Positions 11,925 to 25,423 of a DNA stretch of 64,000 bases are shown here, piece after piece. Positions within the stretch are counted from its first letter, which is position 1; every line of letters starts with the position of its first letter. Source of the DNA: Sphagnum compactum (Eukaryota > Bryophyta > Sphagnopsida > Sphagnales); the NCBI GenBank assembly GCA_965153455.1, contig OZ234502.1, forward strand, positions 15,531,495 to 15,595,494, read 5' to 3'. Both the position numbers and the translations under genes were made by a program. The notes under the pieces were generated by a model. The model did no database searches and was not told where the DNA came from. It was given only the letters and a program-made list of their open reading frames with translations.

Positions 11925-12143
11925 TTAAGGTGCATTCACACTTAATATTAAGTCAGTGATAAGTGAAAATCTAGGTGGCATCTTAGGTGTCACCCAATTT
12001 TAAATGGGTGATTGTTTAAAATTACGTGAATGTTAACTTAACTTAAAATCTTCATGTAAATAGGTTTAGGTCCTAAATGATTAGCTCGAATGTTAGGGGA
12101 TTTAATACTAGAGTCCTTAACATCAAGTGTGAATGCACCTTTA
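11925..12143. mobile_element. Tourist/Harbinger-like MITE with TTA duplication
   Basis: The element spans 11928-12140 (213 bp) and is flanked by TTA at 11925-11927 and 12141-12143. Left end AGGTGCATTCACACTT-AAT and right end (reverse complement) AGGTGCATTCACACTT-GAT match over 16 bases without mismatch, and the similarity extends to about 25 bases (ending TTAAG). A TTA target duplication plus short TIRs and no coding capacity fit a PIF/Harbinger-derived MITE. Confidence 0.8.
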
Positions 12144-13029
12144 GAGGAATTTCATTGTGTATTAGGATGGCACCTTCTATCCAAGGATCCCTCCTAGAGA
12201 CAAGGACACATCTTACACACTACTTCAAGAATGGAAGGGAAATGCTTGTAGGTGTAACATGTAATTTTCCTCCCATTCTCATTCTTGAAGAGTAGGCATA
12301 AGAACTATCCCACTCCTTGGCTTTGTGAGCTATGAATGCTTAGTCATGCTTGATGATGGGTAAAGCCCATGGGTTGGAGGCCATTCCCAAAATGCAAGCT
12401 AGACTGGACAATTGCCTGGTACTAGGCACCTTATATTGGATGCCTCGGGGGATTTTGTCCTCTTTAATATGAGCTCAATATGAAATCTCTTGGGCATCTT
12501 ACTTATATGGTTCATGAGCTCATAGAAAATCTGGGTACCTCTTTACTTGTATCTTTCATGAGCTCATATGAAATCTCTTGGGTATCTTTCATGGGTGTTT
12601 TTTTTTTTTCCTCTCCTTGTTTCACAAGAAACCCCACCTTTTAAATTGAGGGAATCAATCAATTGTACAAATTATATGGAAAATCCTCCTGCATGTATGT
12701 GTCCTCTTTGCCTCCCTTTTGTTCACATTCCGTGGGAAATGTGAGCATACCTTCATGCTCACATTTTCCATTGATGTGACTTGCAATGGGTAATAATAAT
12801 AATAATAATATCAGCTTTTTATTTATTGGAAACATTCTGTCGAAAAGTGAAATTAAAATTTTGAAATGAAGTGATTTTGGAGGTTTTTAATCACCAGAAG
12901 TGAAGGGAAAAAAAAAAAAGTAAAAATCATTAGATTATTCTGTTTAATTTGCCTTAGTACAAAATATAGAAGGATGATTAAAGATTTGTACTTATAGATC
13001 TATGGTTTTATAGCAATATTTGGTATGAT
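12144..13029. other. Intergenic with a short tandem repeat (12471-12592)
   Basis: No gene recognised. GAGCTCATATGAAATCTC-like units start at 12471, 12516 and 12560, about 45 bp apart, giving 2.7 degenerate copies. A short (AAT)n run is at about 12792-12810. Confidence 0.5.
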
Positions 13030-13353
13030 CTTCCTATCTACTAGGGTTTTCTTTTCCAATTTTGTGATGTAGCCAAACTGGCGATCATTGACAAAAGATT
13101 TAGCCAAATTTGGCTATAGACCTGATATGATAGTAGAAAAATTTAAGAATCCTTTCACATTTTGGCTACTTGATGCAACCTGTTGTAGAAAGCTGGTGAT
13201 TTTATTTATTTATTTATTTTCAAAATATGACAATTGACTTATCGTCATCTTTTCTTTCTTTCAGAAAAATCCTTTGTATGTGTCAAAATCATAATTTTCA
13301 GGTTTGAAAAAATGCTAAAATTCGCCCAAAACAAAAACACTGCTTCCTATGGA
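13030..13353 (+). repeat. Dispersed 290-bp element, copy 4 (with target duplication)
   Basis: The body is 13041-13342 (302 bp), starting CTAGGGTTTTC and ending AAAAACACTG. It is flanked by CTTCCTATCTA (13030-13040) and CTTCCTATGGA (13343-13353), an 11-base duplication with two mismatches. It carries the perfect 12-base palindrome GCCAAATTTGGC within TTTAGCCAAATTTGGCTATA. It ends ~240 bp upstream of the peroxidase TATA box. Confidence 0.75.
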
Positions 13354-13584
13354 TGAGATTCACCACTTTGGCTACAAACAAAGAGTTCCTATAAATTTAT
13401 TTAAATTAAAAATTATTATAAAAATCATAAATTCTAATTTTGAAAATAACTGGCGCTGGCTATGGACAAAGCCGCTGGCGCCTGGACGGTAACCAGGCAG
13501 GGCCCTATCGCCGGTTACCGGACACTGTGCACAAGGCGTCCATCGCCACTACGGAAGCTGACGCGCGGCGCCGTCCGGGAAGCG

Positions 13585-13597
13585 TTATAATATAAGC
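13585..13597 (+). promoter_or_regulatory. Likely TATA box of the peroxidase gene
   Basis: TTATAATATAAG stands out of a GC-rich ~130-bp stretch about 115 bases before the chosen ATG (13708). The GC-rich stretch contains CCGGTTACCGG, and its reverse complement CCGGTAACCGG recurs near 16268, downstream of the gene. Confidence 0.5.
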
Positions 13598-13707
13598 TTG
13601 CACAGCTCACAGATCATGACTTAGATTGCATTGGAAGATCGAGCTTCCAAGAATTCTTCTACTACAGCTGCAGTGCAGTTTTGGGAATTAGAACTTGCAG
13701 GAGAATC

Positions 13708-15834
<2,127 letters not shown>

Positions 15835-16346
15835 CTACACAATCATTGTAATTCTATCGGGCTGCAACCAGCTCGAGGTTAAGTCGAACCGTAGGTACAA
15901 TTCAGCATCAGCTGGTTAAGCAGACAATCTGCTGATATATATACTTGTGTGTCTACAAGCGTGCTGCAACGGTCGAGGACTAGAGGTCGAGCATGATTCA
16001 CGATGCGAGAAATTTTATCGATGGATATATACACCACCACACATGCGTGAATTTACACAACAAGTCGCGCATGCAGCAGCGAGCTCCCGTCTGCCGTCAA
16101 CTCGATCCCCGGAACTAGAGAAACGAGATCAGCTCAATTAGGTGAATTAGGAGACGATCTTGTTGCTCAGGATATTCTTTTGGTGGACTGCAAATTTTTT
16201 GCGATTCTGAAAAACTATTTTGTCACACTAGCATGATTGCCACTTTGTTTGACTAATGTCGCGGGTCCGGTAACCGGTTGATGATCTGGAGGAGTATATA
16301 GGTTATAAACTGTGAAACAAATTGTACTCCAGCAAGCAGAAACATG

Positions 16347-16352
16347 AATAAA
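16347..16352 (+). terminator. Candidate polyadenylation signal of the peroxidase gene
   Basis: An AATAAA lies ~510 bases after the stop codon. Plant signals are loose, so a nearer site is possible. Confidence 0.35.
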
Positions 16353-16407
16353 GCTTTGCGCCAAGTTTGAACAAATCTTTTTCATTTGCTCGATCGTTCA
16401 TGATCAG

Positions 16408-16748
16408 AAGGAGCTCTGGATGATTGCTTCCCTTTTGGGAAAATATGTCTAACTTTTACCTCGAAGAATAGACTAATAACGCAAGTAAGTAACAGGGAAT
16501 TACTTGTGCAACACTCCCAGGGAGCCAGCTTCACAGGGAAAGTTCAAGTATGCCATCTGGTTCAGGGTACAATGAACCAAATGTCAGAGGGGGAAGTCGG
16601 CAATTTTGCCTGGTTGGAAAGCACTTAGCTATTGGGGGAAACGAATGGAATTTCCCCTTTGACATTGGTTCTAGGAGGGATTTCTAACAGCGATAACTGC
16701 GAGCTTTCCCACATTCAAGCACACAATTAGGAGTTGTACCAAAACTGG
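16408..16748 (-). repeat. Inverted repeat copy B, downstream of the peroxidase gene
   Basis: This is the reverse-complement partner of 14218-14570. It starts about 60 bp past the candidate AATAAA. The two copies face each other across peroxidase exons 2 and 3. Confidence 0.85.
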
Positions 16749-16749
16749 A

Positions 16750-17598
16750 TATCTAGATTAAGCTCCTGGGACCGACCTGAAGGCCGGGCGTCACATGATC
16801 TTCTCATGAGTAGTACACTTGCTTCTTTTCAGTTTTAGAGTAAAATCTGCAATAATCAATCAATCACTCTTGCAAATCGATGGGTGCACGTGCGATGAAT
16901 TTTTGCATTTCAATTCCATCTCTCAGATCAAACCGCGAGTTGCAGCAGCTGGTGGTGCAGCCGCTGGTGGACCTCACAGCCGCTGGTGCAGCCTCCAGAG
17001 GACGTTCCTTTCGAGTGATTGTAGAAACCAATGAACGCGGATGCATGTAGCAGCAGCTGCACCAGTTGCAATTGTAAACTAATATATTTACGTCTTTGAA
17101 TTTCGAGCGCTCTCATGATATTAATTCAGCGACAGCTTTCATCTTTTGGAAGCTAATTCGATTTGCGTGCTGATCGAAGACCACTAATAATTATGCACAC
17201 GGTCACTAGACGTCGTGCTCCCCACATTCATTAATTTATAGCTACCTTTGCACAGCAAGTAATTGCGGTCCAAATTAGAACTCGTAGTACTAACTACCAA
17301 CCATAACCATGGGGGTCACTCGACTTTGTGTATATAATATTTATGAAACACCTGAGATGATGAAAAGACTATTTATTGATATGCTATGAAATAATAGAAT
17401 ATTTTAAATTTATATATTAAATATTTTTTCATAATGAAACATAAACATCTTATTTACATTTAAATAAACTGTATATGTATATAAATTTTTTTCAATAAGA
17501 TAATCACAACAAAAAAAATTTAGGATTCCTTGTGGGTCCATTAAGAAAAACTTGAATTTCGCCTATGCAAACTTGAATTGGTTTGTTTGACAGTAGGA
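16750..17598. other. Intergenic, no gene seen
   Basis: It includes a short GCAGC/CTGGTG-rich tract (16935-17000) and an AT-rich stretch at 17330-17520. Nothing coding was recognised. Confidence 0.4.
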
Positions 17599-17846
17599 AA
17601 ATACAAGGAAAATTTTGAATTCACACCTTTTTTGGTTAAATTCACACCCTGAATGAAAGCATCAAATGAAAGCATTCCACAGTGTGGGGTCTGTGGTCAA
17701 TCAGGGCAGAACTCGAGAACTTGCCCGCAAAAATAATTGAACTGATAAAGGAACTTACTCTTAAAGTTTAATTTGCATAAAATCGGACGCGCAAAGGGTG
17801 TGAATTTAACCAAAAAAGGTGTGAATTTAAAATTCCCCAAATACAA
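17599..17846. mobile_element. hAT-like MITE with 44-bp inverted repeats
   Basis: The element spans 17607-17838 (232 bp) and is flanked by the perfect 8-base duplication AAATACAA (17599-17606 and 17839-17846). Terminal repeats of 44 bp (17607-17650 and 17795-17838) differ at three positions. Each repeat contains AATTCACACC twice, as subterminal direct repeats. An 8-bp duplication and noncoding interior fit a hAT-derived MITE. Confidence 0.85.
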
Positions 17847-17849
17847 TGA

Positions 17850-18480
17850 TCCCCTTATTTCACAATGGGAAACTTAAAATAATAAACCATTGAAATACCT
17901 ATTGGTCCTGCACTTCCCTAGTAGAGTTTTCCAATTAAAATAAAACATTGAAATATTGGTCCCACAATTCCCTAGTAGAGTTTTCCCAATGAAGCAAATT
18001 ATGGTGCAAATCTCTTCCCTAAAAGATCATAGCTGGGGATTTAATTATCACCAGCTCCCCCATGGGGGAGCTTGTAAATCTTTGTTGCCACTTTGCATCC
18101 TATGTTTTTTGGCACAAGTACTGTTTGAAATAAAATGGAAGTGACGTCCCCTGCAAAAGTACGAGCTAGATACCGAAATTGATGAGTGAGAAGTGGACAA
18201 AGTGATGAAGAGAACTGGGATGAAGCTGTAGACCTATGTCAAAACGGGGATTCATGATCTCATGCACGGTGGGGTCCATAATATTATATCAACCACGATG
18301 TACCCAAATTAGTAGTTATCACGAGGACCCACACTGCAAGCTGGTTTCATCTTCTTTCTTTTTGGGTTTCTGGAGTTGACATTTGTCGATGTAAAATCCA
18401 AAAGCATGCGCGAACCACACGCATTGGACCCACTAGCTTCTCATGATGCGTCATCCGCAAAATGCTGTAATTCCGCTATG
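17850..18480. other. Intergenic, no gene seen
   Basis: A local direct repeat of CCATTGAAATA..CTATTGGTCC..CCCTAGTAGAGTTTTCC is present at about 17886-17990. Nothing coding was recognised. Confidence 0.35.
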
Positions 18481-18493
18481 ATCAAGTACTACC

Positions 18494-18503
18494 ACTATAT
18501 ATA
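18494..18503 (+). promoter_or_regulatory. Possible TATA box of the small-peptide gene model
   Basis: CTATATATAA lies ~186 bases before the ATG at 18680. A run of TAGC repeats (about 18573-18592) lies between them, in the presumed leader. Confidence 0.3.
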
Positions 18504-18679
18504 ACTAGTACTATTGCATAGCTTTTCTTTCTGCGTAATGGAATTACATACCAGCTGCAGCTAGGTAGCATCTCCTAGCTAGCTAGCTAGCTGATGGAAC
18601 GTGGAAGTGCATGTTACATTCAGGTGCAGAATTGCTGATCGCAGCGAGTCGCAATACGTCATCGCCTAGCAGCAGCAGT

Positions 18680-19643
18680 ATGGCCTCGAGAGATTTTGTT
18701 TTGCGAGTGGGATTTGTCGTTTGGCTGAATCTGGTGATCAGTTCTGGTCTTCTCTGTTTATATATAACCCAGCAGGTACTGTAAACCCTTTTCATGATTG
18801 ATCAATCTATGAGCTGTAGACAACCTTGCGGCAGAGTACTATCATGAGCTCTTGGACACAGCGTGTTTGTGTTTTTTGCTTTTCTTTTTTTCAATTTTGT
18901 GAGGTAGGTGCAGGACTAACGATCGTCCACAAGACGAATGAGCCAAATTTGACTACAGGTCAGACAGAAAATTAGAACAAAACATTCAGAATGCTTGCTT
19001 GGTTTTGGTGAGCTCTAATAAATATGGCGACTTCAGACTTTTTTTTCCCTCAAAATATAGCGACTTTGGCTTTTTTTCTTTTTTCTTTTTTCCCCCCAGA
19101 GAAATCCTTTGTACCCCTCGCACTGGATTTTGTGACCGCAGTGTGGAATTTTGCCACAAACAAAAAGCACTACTCGGATTATCGCAAAAAACAGTAACTC
19201 GTTTGCAGAGCTTCAAGATCGATCCGGGTGATGCAAACTGCAGCAGCTTGCAGGTAGCTGCTAAATTAACATTGTGAGGTACGCAACAGCTGATCTGCAG
19301 CGCCGTTTTTTAAAGCCGAGATCAAAACTGTGCTGTAACAAGTACTGATGGTTTCGTTCGTTCATTCGTTGGGACGAGTCGGGTTTATGGGAAGCAACTT
19401 GGGAATCGCATCAAGGTTTTTATGGGGAAAAAAAAAGGCAATACAGCAGCTTGCTATAAAAAAGCAAGACTTCTCAATTTATGAGCAAAGTCAAGCACAT
19501 GATCTACTGGAAACAACTGTTACTAGATTGCTCTTTTTGCTTTCTGGAAGAAAGCTCTACAGGAGCTGCTGCTGCTGCTGCTGCACTCTTAATTGTGCTT
19601 TCATCTTTCCTTTGAGCAGGAAGGTACTTGGAAGAAAGAATGA
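18680..19643 (+). CDS. Tentative small secreted peptide gene (three exons, 54 aa)
   Basis: This is a speculative model. Exon 1 is 18680-18775, exon 2 is 19209-19253 and exon 3 is 19620-19643; all borders are AG/GT and all junctions phase 0. Exon 1 encodes a signal-peptide-like MASRDFVLRVGFVVWLNLVI and a second hydrophobic stretch (SSGLLCLYI). Exon 2 adds 15 residues (SFKIDPGDANCSSLQ), and exon 3 ends EGTWKKE before a stop, after a good pyrimidine tract. A TATA-like box lies upstream and the ATG context is fair. Intron 1 contains copy 5 of the dispersed element. I do not recognise the peptide family. A random open exon this short is not rare, so treat it as a hypothesis. Confidence 0.25.
18872..19176 (+). 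repeat. Dispersed 290-bp element, copy 5
   Basis: The head TTTTTTTCAATTTTGTGAGGTAGG, the core GAGCCAAATTTGACTACAGG, and the tail GAGAAATCCTTTGTA with AAAAAGCACTA follow the family order. The middle is expanded by poly-T/C. No target duplication was found. Confidence 0.6.
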
Positions 19644-19829
19644 ATGTCCAGGAAGAAGAATTTCTGATCTATTTCCCTTCTTCTTCTACTGCAACTGCTC
19701 TTCTTCCTGTATCAGCTTCTTATAAGAGCTCTGGATGCTTCAATAGAGAAATCAAGTTTCTTTTTTGGGGTGATTTTTTGCAGTTTTGTGACCTGAAAAA
19801 TAATGATTTCAACAGATACTAAGCTGGGA

Positions 19830-20425
19830 TTTTATTTTCAAACTTCCAGAAATAACTATCCTGGCTAGGAGGAAGCATTCACAGTGGACTGAATGGCTAT
19901 TAATTTATGAAACCTTTGTAAGAGGGGTAGGCAACTAGAGTTTTTATCAATGTTACCAGGGTATCTGGTTTTGCAAGGGTAGAAAAGAGGGGTTCAGTTC
20001 TGTTCAGATTCTTGTGACCCAAACCCAAGTTTACACTAAATTTTTGTTGGAACTGGCATAAGAACTGCACTGTGAAACTAGTGCTTTGTTAGATCCATAA
20101 TCAAAACTAGAAATATGAAAACATTTTCATGAAAACATGTTCAGGATATTTAGGTATGAAAGTTGATGTTTAAAAAAAAAAAGAAGTTAATAAGTGGGCT
20201 AAACTTTATAGTTAAATTTAAATTTTAAATGGTTGTTCAACTCCGTACTTACATAGATCATATGTTGTAAAACTTTGTGCCGATACAATTTGTACCATTG
20301 GGGAGTGTTGGTATGTACACAGGAATTGGACTTAGGTTTTTGAACTAGGTTGCAAGGTTCTTAAATTTTTAAAAATGTGTTGGAATGGGAACTGAAAGAT
20401 TCAAAATTGGGAGAATTGGGCTTAA
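19830..20425. other. Intergenic, no gene seen
   Basis: AT-rich sequence without a recognisable coding region or repeat family. Confidence 0.35.
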
Positions 20426-20735
20426 CCCCCTCTACCCACTGTTTTATTTTTCGTGAAATTTCATCAAATTTTGACTCTAAAAATATGATTTTGAGCTATT
20501 CAAAGGATTTTCCATGGAAAAAATGGCCCAAATTTGCTAGATTTCACTTTTCTTTTCCAAATTGCAAAATATTTATTATAATTTCTAGTAGATAGCCAAG
20601 AATATAAAAGGGTTTTTCTTTTTTTCTGTTTTCATATCTAGGACCCACGGCCAAATCTGGCTAAATCATCTCATGGATGATTTCCACTTCAACTACATCA
20701 CAAAAATTTTGAAAAAAAACCTTGCCCCCACTTAG
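20426..20735 (-). repeat. Dispersed 290-bp element, copy 6 (inverted)
   Basis: The body is 20437-20724 on the minus strand: start CAAGGTTTTTTTTC, signature GATGATTTAGCCAGATTTGG, end near CAGTG. Flanks CCCCCTCTACC and CCCCCACTTAG may be a degenerate 11-base duplication. Confidence 0.65.
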
Positions 20736-20991
20736 AGAACCTCCAAATAAATTTTAAGATGTCAAAATTAGGACTGGAGGTGCTCTTGAAAAGGAAAAAC
20801 CATACAAACACTAGTTTTTTATTTTCAAGATATAAATGTCAACAACCTTTTTGTGTCTATGAAATGTTTGGCTATCTCATAATCTGCAGTGGATTTGAAT
20901 TTGGCTCTTCTTGTTTGGCCCACCTAAAAATATTCAGTATTTAAAAATTGTTTTGAAAACCTTATTAGTCATTAAGGTGAAAATTTTGGTG

Positions 20992-21060
20992 ATCTGACTT
21001 GTGGGGGAATTGAACCTTGAACTACAAAGTGTAGCACAAGCCTCCTTGTCCACACTACAC
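20992..21060 (-). mobile_element. tRNA-related SINE-like head, copy 1
   Basis: The minus strand has a perfect B-box-like GGTTCAATTCC (21006-21016) and an A-box-like TGTGGACAAGGAGG (21041-21054), ~25 bases apart, as in tRNA-derived SINE promoters. A related segment lies at about 21797-21850. The acceptor stem does not pair, so it is not a tRNA gene. Confidence 0.4.
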
Positions 21061-21796
21061 ACATGCCACACATACATATTGCATGAAACAAGCAACAAAT
21101 TGTAAAACCAAAATAAAATGAGTCCAAATTTTTGACTTTCAAAAAATGGTACACTTTCAAAAAATCTGATCAAAGTATATACAAAAGATTATTTTTTTCA
21201 CTTAAACCTTATGTCTCATATAATTATAATAAATAATATAAAAGTAGATGAAAGTATATGTCTAGTACCATTTGTTGAATTATGTTTGTAAGTATCTAGT
21301 TTCAAAAAAATCAAAATCAAATGAACTTTAAAAATAGATTAAAAACACATCTGAAACTAATTGATTAATATGTTTTTAAACTTATTTTTTCATCAAAAAA
21401 TTTAATGAAATAAATATGTACTAAGTTAAAATATGAAAATTCTCATATATTTTAACAAGCCATCAAGAAAAAAATGTATTTTTTCTTTGTTAAACCTACT
21501 TCACACCTGCTTGAAACAAAAAGTCCACATTCAAAAGTAAATATCAACCAATATTTTGATTTTTAAAAACCTCCTTGAAACTTATTTTTACATGTTAAAA
21601 TTTAAACATTAATGTTGATTACTAAAAAATCACCTTATTTTTTTATGTTCAATTAAAAATAGTTAATGTTTCATAATTTTATAATGGGTTTTATTATTAT
21701 TTTAAATCTACTTGTTCCAATTTTAACAAGGTAATTCAACTTGTCACTTTATTTGTTTGCTTTCACACAAATTATGTATAATCACAAAAATACACA

Positions 21797-21850
21797 TGTT
21801 GAAAATTGACTTGTGAGGTAATTGAACCTTGTAAATTGCCCATTATAACA
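21797..21850 (-). mobile_element. tRNA-related SINE-like head, copy 2 (decayed)
   Basis: The minus strand reads CAAGGTTCAATTACCTCACAAGTC, close to CAAGGTTCAATTCCCCCACAAGTC of the copy at 20992. The B box is recognisable; the A box is lost. Confidence 0.35.
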
Positions 21851-22257
21851 CAAACTGTTGTTTATAAAAAAACACTTGAAGCTTTTCCTTACCCATAATT
21901 TTGTGCAAATTTTACACCAAACATGGATGACAAGCCCATCTTCCCTCAAAACACTTTCTACCCATGGAAGTTTTGCATGCAACCCATGCATTTTAAAGCT
22001 TTTGATTCAACTCATAAGGGTTTATTTTTTCTCACACTCAAGCTCAATTTCTCCTTGGATTCTTTTGGTCTAACCTATCAAATTGAACCCAACTTCCTTA
22101 ATGGTGAGGGCATTCCCCATGTTTTGGTAACTTGGACTTGTGAATTGCATCCTAATTTGACAATTATAAGGGGATCATTTTGATAGTATGGATCATCATC
22201 AAACAGAAGCTTTTGACAAAAGGCAAAATGTGCAAGGTAGCTATTTGATGTTGGTCA

Positions 22258-22350
22258 TGATGATAATAATGTGTGGTCTATAGCCAAATTTGGATAAATG
22301 TCCATGTTGACAATTGCCAATTTGGCTACATCACAAATTTATTAAAATCA
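22258..22350 (-). repeat. Dispersed 290-bp element, copy 7 (head only, inverted)
   Basis: The minus strand reads AATTTGTGATGTAGCCAAAT, then TTTATCCAAATTTGGCTATAGAC. Only the fold-back head of the family is present. Confidence 0.6.
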
Positions 22351-24344
22351 AATATAACATTCAAACTTCACACTACATCATGACCTAACATTAACCCCAA
22401 TACTATAGTACAAGGCTAGCTTCAACACATGTCTTTCAAATAAATAAATAAATATGAAGATTCCATTCTTAATATATAATATTATTTATCTAGTAAAACA
22501 TATTCTCTATTTCCCTTCACCAAAATTTGTTCTTTCAAAAAAAACTTTTTTATTTTGAAGTTTCCAACATTTCCACAAATAATAATATTAGTGTCAAAGG
22601 TGCCAAGGTACTAGAGCGGTACTTGGATTTTTAACCCTGTAAATACAGGGTACGTGGAATAGGCTTGACCCTAGGTATGGAAAAAGCTTATAAAGCCAAT
22701 TAGATAGTTAGAAGGGGAGCCTGGAATTGTTTTGAGAAGTAAATGGAGTAAACTAAGACTTAATTTTTATAACACCATCATGGGGTTGTCGTCCTTAAGT
22801 GCAAAGAGAATATTTGTGGGCAATAATATGGGATTGTTCAAATTTGATGCCATGAATTGTCTTTAAAAGCAAGCTTACTAAACTACTACTTATATGTTGC
22901 ATGCAATCATGATGCAAATTGTTGCATTTTAACAATAACACATTATTCACTAATTTTACTCAATGTGCTTTTCATCTGAACAAACAGGATTTGGACTAAT
23001 TATGTAAAAACACCCATGATTGTCAAACACTTGGGTTTGGTTTTCGTTTGGTTTGGGAGGTGGGAATGAGCAAACACCCAGACAATTCAAAAAATGACTT
23101 GATAGCAAACAAACACTCAATTAACAACTGTTTCAATGATGTCTTAAAAAGTGGACAACTGGTTCTTAAAACTAGTGGTTAGGGTTTTTAAAACCCTTCC
23201 ATTAAGAGAAGTCATTTTTATGTTTGATAATGGGCAATCACTTCTCATAGTAAAAAAATTTGATTGTTGGGCATTTATAGCATTTGTTTGGCCAAAATGG
23301 GGTTTGTTAAAACTAAAAACCTTTGCCTTTCTGCCGGGAATTGTTTGGAATAAAGCTAACAATGATTATAATAGGACAGATAATAGTTATAGAATACATT
23401 TCAATTGCACATGGAAGCATTAATATGGGTATGATATTTTAGTGTCCAGTAGGCATATTTGTCAAAAATGATATGACATGACATTTTCATATTATTTTGC
23501 AAATCGTGGTGGACAAGAACCCATTTGGATGCGCCCTCTTATGTTTAAAAAAAGGACCCAATAGCATTCCCTGCCTTTTTCTGACAAGAGTAATCTTCCA
23601 ATCTGTAAAGAGACCAGCGCCAAACTGTCAAGGATGTTACAGAAGTTGCAAAAGTTCTGTTGCTTGCTTCAAGGTGCTTCACGGTGCTTGTACTTTGTAC
23701 AACTTCAAGTTGCTCGGAACTGGAAGTTCAAGTTGTGCAAAATTGGAAGGAAACAGTTGCACGAAAATCTGTATCATGAGAAAAGATGTACAGCCTACAG
23801 ATTTTTTAACACCCATATACTATAAGGCAGTCCTCTCTGTTCAAACCCATTTGTCAAATGGTCTCAAGAAAAAACTCTTCTTGCTAAGAACTCAACACTG
23901 TGACTATATCAATCTTCTTGTCTGCAGAAAGAGTTTCCATGTCTATTGTTGGGAAACAACTTGCAAATCCGATTGACTTTTGTTGTAGAATGTTGCTGGC
24001 TACAGATCTTGTAATGGCAAAATTACTACTTCCTGCTAGGGGAAAACCCTGACATAGGTGCACCCTTTCCTGCCTTAGTTTCATTCTGCCCCTAGATATG
24101 ATGTGCTAGCCTTCTGCCCTTTCAATCTTTCTACCATTCACAATTTCCAACTCCAAACACGCAGGAGAATGTGGGGAGATCATCTACCAGTTCAAGAGTG
24201 AGAGGAAGAAGATTGTGCAAAACATATCATCACCACACCATCCAAACACTTGCAAAGAAAGTACTAAACCACTCCCTAACAACAGCATTCAAAACCGAGC
24301 ACCAACCTTGCTAGAGCTTCACTAACCTCGCAAAATTCTTCAGG
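22351..24344. other. Intergenic and probable 3' flank of the RNase H gene
   Basis: Nothing recognised. A 159-codon plus-strand ORF at 23497-23976 has no recognisable domain, starts from a non-ATG codon and has no codon or splice support. A short inverted CCCTGTA..TACAGGG occurs at about 22638. Confidence 0.35.
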
Positions 24345-25273
24345 TCAATAGTCACGAGGACTGTCAGAGCCCATCAGGTCTTCTTCACCATGGGCAAATG
24401 GGCAGTTGACTGAATTGGGCTCATGATAGCAATATCCTCTGCTCCAGTATCTGCAGAACCGTGTCTTATACTGAGGATTTCCTGACTGCAAAACCTCCCT
24501 CCTGGAAATGTACGCACAGTGCTTGTCAATTGCTTCATTGGCAACTTTGTCTGCTTCCTTATTTGAGTTTCGCCCGATGTGATCAATCTGAAAGCTCTGA
24601 AAATCCCTCTTGATACTCCACACTTGGCTCAAATAACCCTTCATCTTAGAATCTGATGCAGTATACTTCCCATTGACCTGCAAATTGGAGTATCCATTTC
24701 AAGTCAATTCATACAGACTTTCATCTCATAAGCTTTGCAACCTAAATGATTACCCACAAGGCAAACATATCTACACAACTTTACCATATTCTGCCTCAAA
24801 ATGCAATTAGCCCACCCATAATCTGTGGTGCACTATTCAGTCTTCACCTGGTTTGATCATCTGAAACCATGCATATAGCTCTGGAAAAAAGCAACCAATA
24901 CCCAGATTGAAAATCTAGGTATACATCTACAACTGATTCAGCAGTGAGGAAAATGCTGACCTCCATTATGACATATTACCTGGTGGACAACAAGTTGAGA
25001 GTCACCATAGACCTGGATATGCCTTACACCAAGGCTCAGTGCAGTTTTCAGGCCATGAATCAGAGCAAGGTACTCAGCAGAATTGTTCGTCACATTTCTG
25101 CCAAGATACTTGCAAACAAGAGTCCTGTGATTTGACCATGTGGGGCTGAACAGAACTGCCCCAATGCCAGCATTTCCACAAGGATGTGGTCGCACAGCTC
25201 CATCAAAAAACAAATCGTACGGGAGGGATTCTGTACCTGGACTACAACAAGCACAGAGTTTCGACAATTGAAC
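24345..25273 (-). CDS. RNase H-like protein with C-terminal CCCH zinc finger (5' end uncertain)
   Basis: Two coding exons are clear on the minus strand, 25273-24980 and 24677-24345, joined phase 0 by a 302-bp GT-AG intron. They encode 208 residues. The first ~145 form a plant RVT_3/RNase HI-type domain with all four catalytic acids: Asp24 (FFDGA), Glu67 (NNSAEYLALI), Asp91 (VYGDSQLVV) and Asp141 (GRNSNKEADKVAN). This fold cuts RNA in RNA-DNA hybrids. The tail carries one CX7CX8CX3H zinc finger (Cys173, Cys181, Cys190, His194), a type that often binds RNA. The first exon seen starts at a phase-0 acceptor, so an upstream exon with the ATG is missing from this model. A telomere-like motif lies ~130 bases upstream. 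Combining RNase H with CCCH is unusual. Confidence 0.8.
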
Positions 25274-25403
25274 CTGTACTTCAGTTTAAACAAGCCAAAT
25301 TTGTTGAATATCCTTCTGGGTGACTTCTAGTTACAAGTTCAAGGTGATTCAAATTACACACATTTGCAGATGAACCAACATCTGTAGCTCAAGTTTCACA
25401 CAA

Positions 25404-25423
25404 ACCCTAAACCCTAAACCCTA
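25404..25423. promoter_or_regulatory. Telo-box cluster (three CCCTAAA units)
   Basis: AAACCCTAAACCCTAAACCC on the plus strand is three plant telomere-type units. In plants such telo boxes are common near transcription starts. It lies between the gag-like ORF and the first visible RNase H exon, so it may mark a promoter separating the two. Confidence 0.35.

Larger units (their letters stand above)
20736..22257. other. AT-rich intergenic with SINE-like pieces
   Basis: Apart from the two tRNA-like segments listed separately, I see only AT-rich sequence. Confidence 0.35.

Noticed and set aside
22600-22720. Organellar or tRNA-like insertion (GGTACTTGGA..AACCCTGTAAATACAGGG)
   Set aside because: Only short resemblance to plastid sequence and no consistent alignment in either orientation.
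23497-23976. 159-codon Cys-containing ORF
   Set aside because: Non-ATG start, no domain, no splice or codon support, and antisense to the probable 3' flank of the RNase H-CCCH gene.
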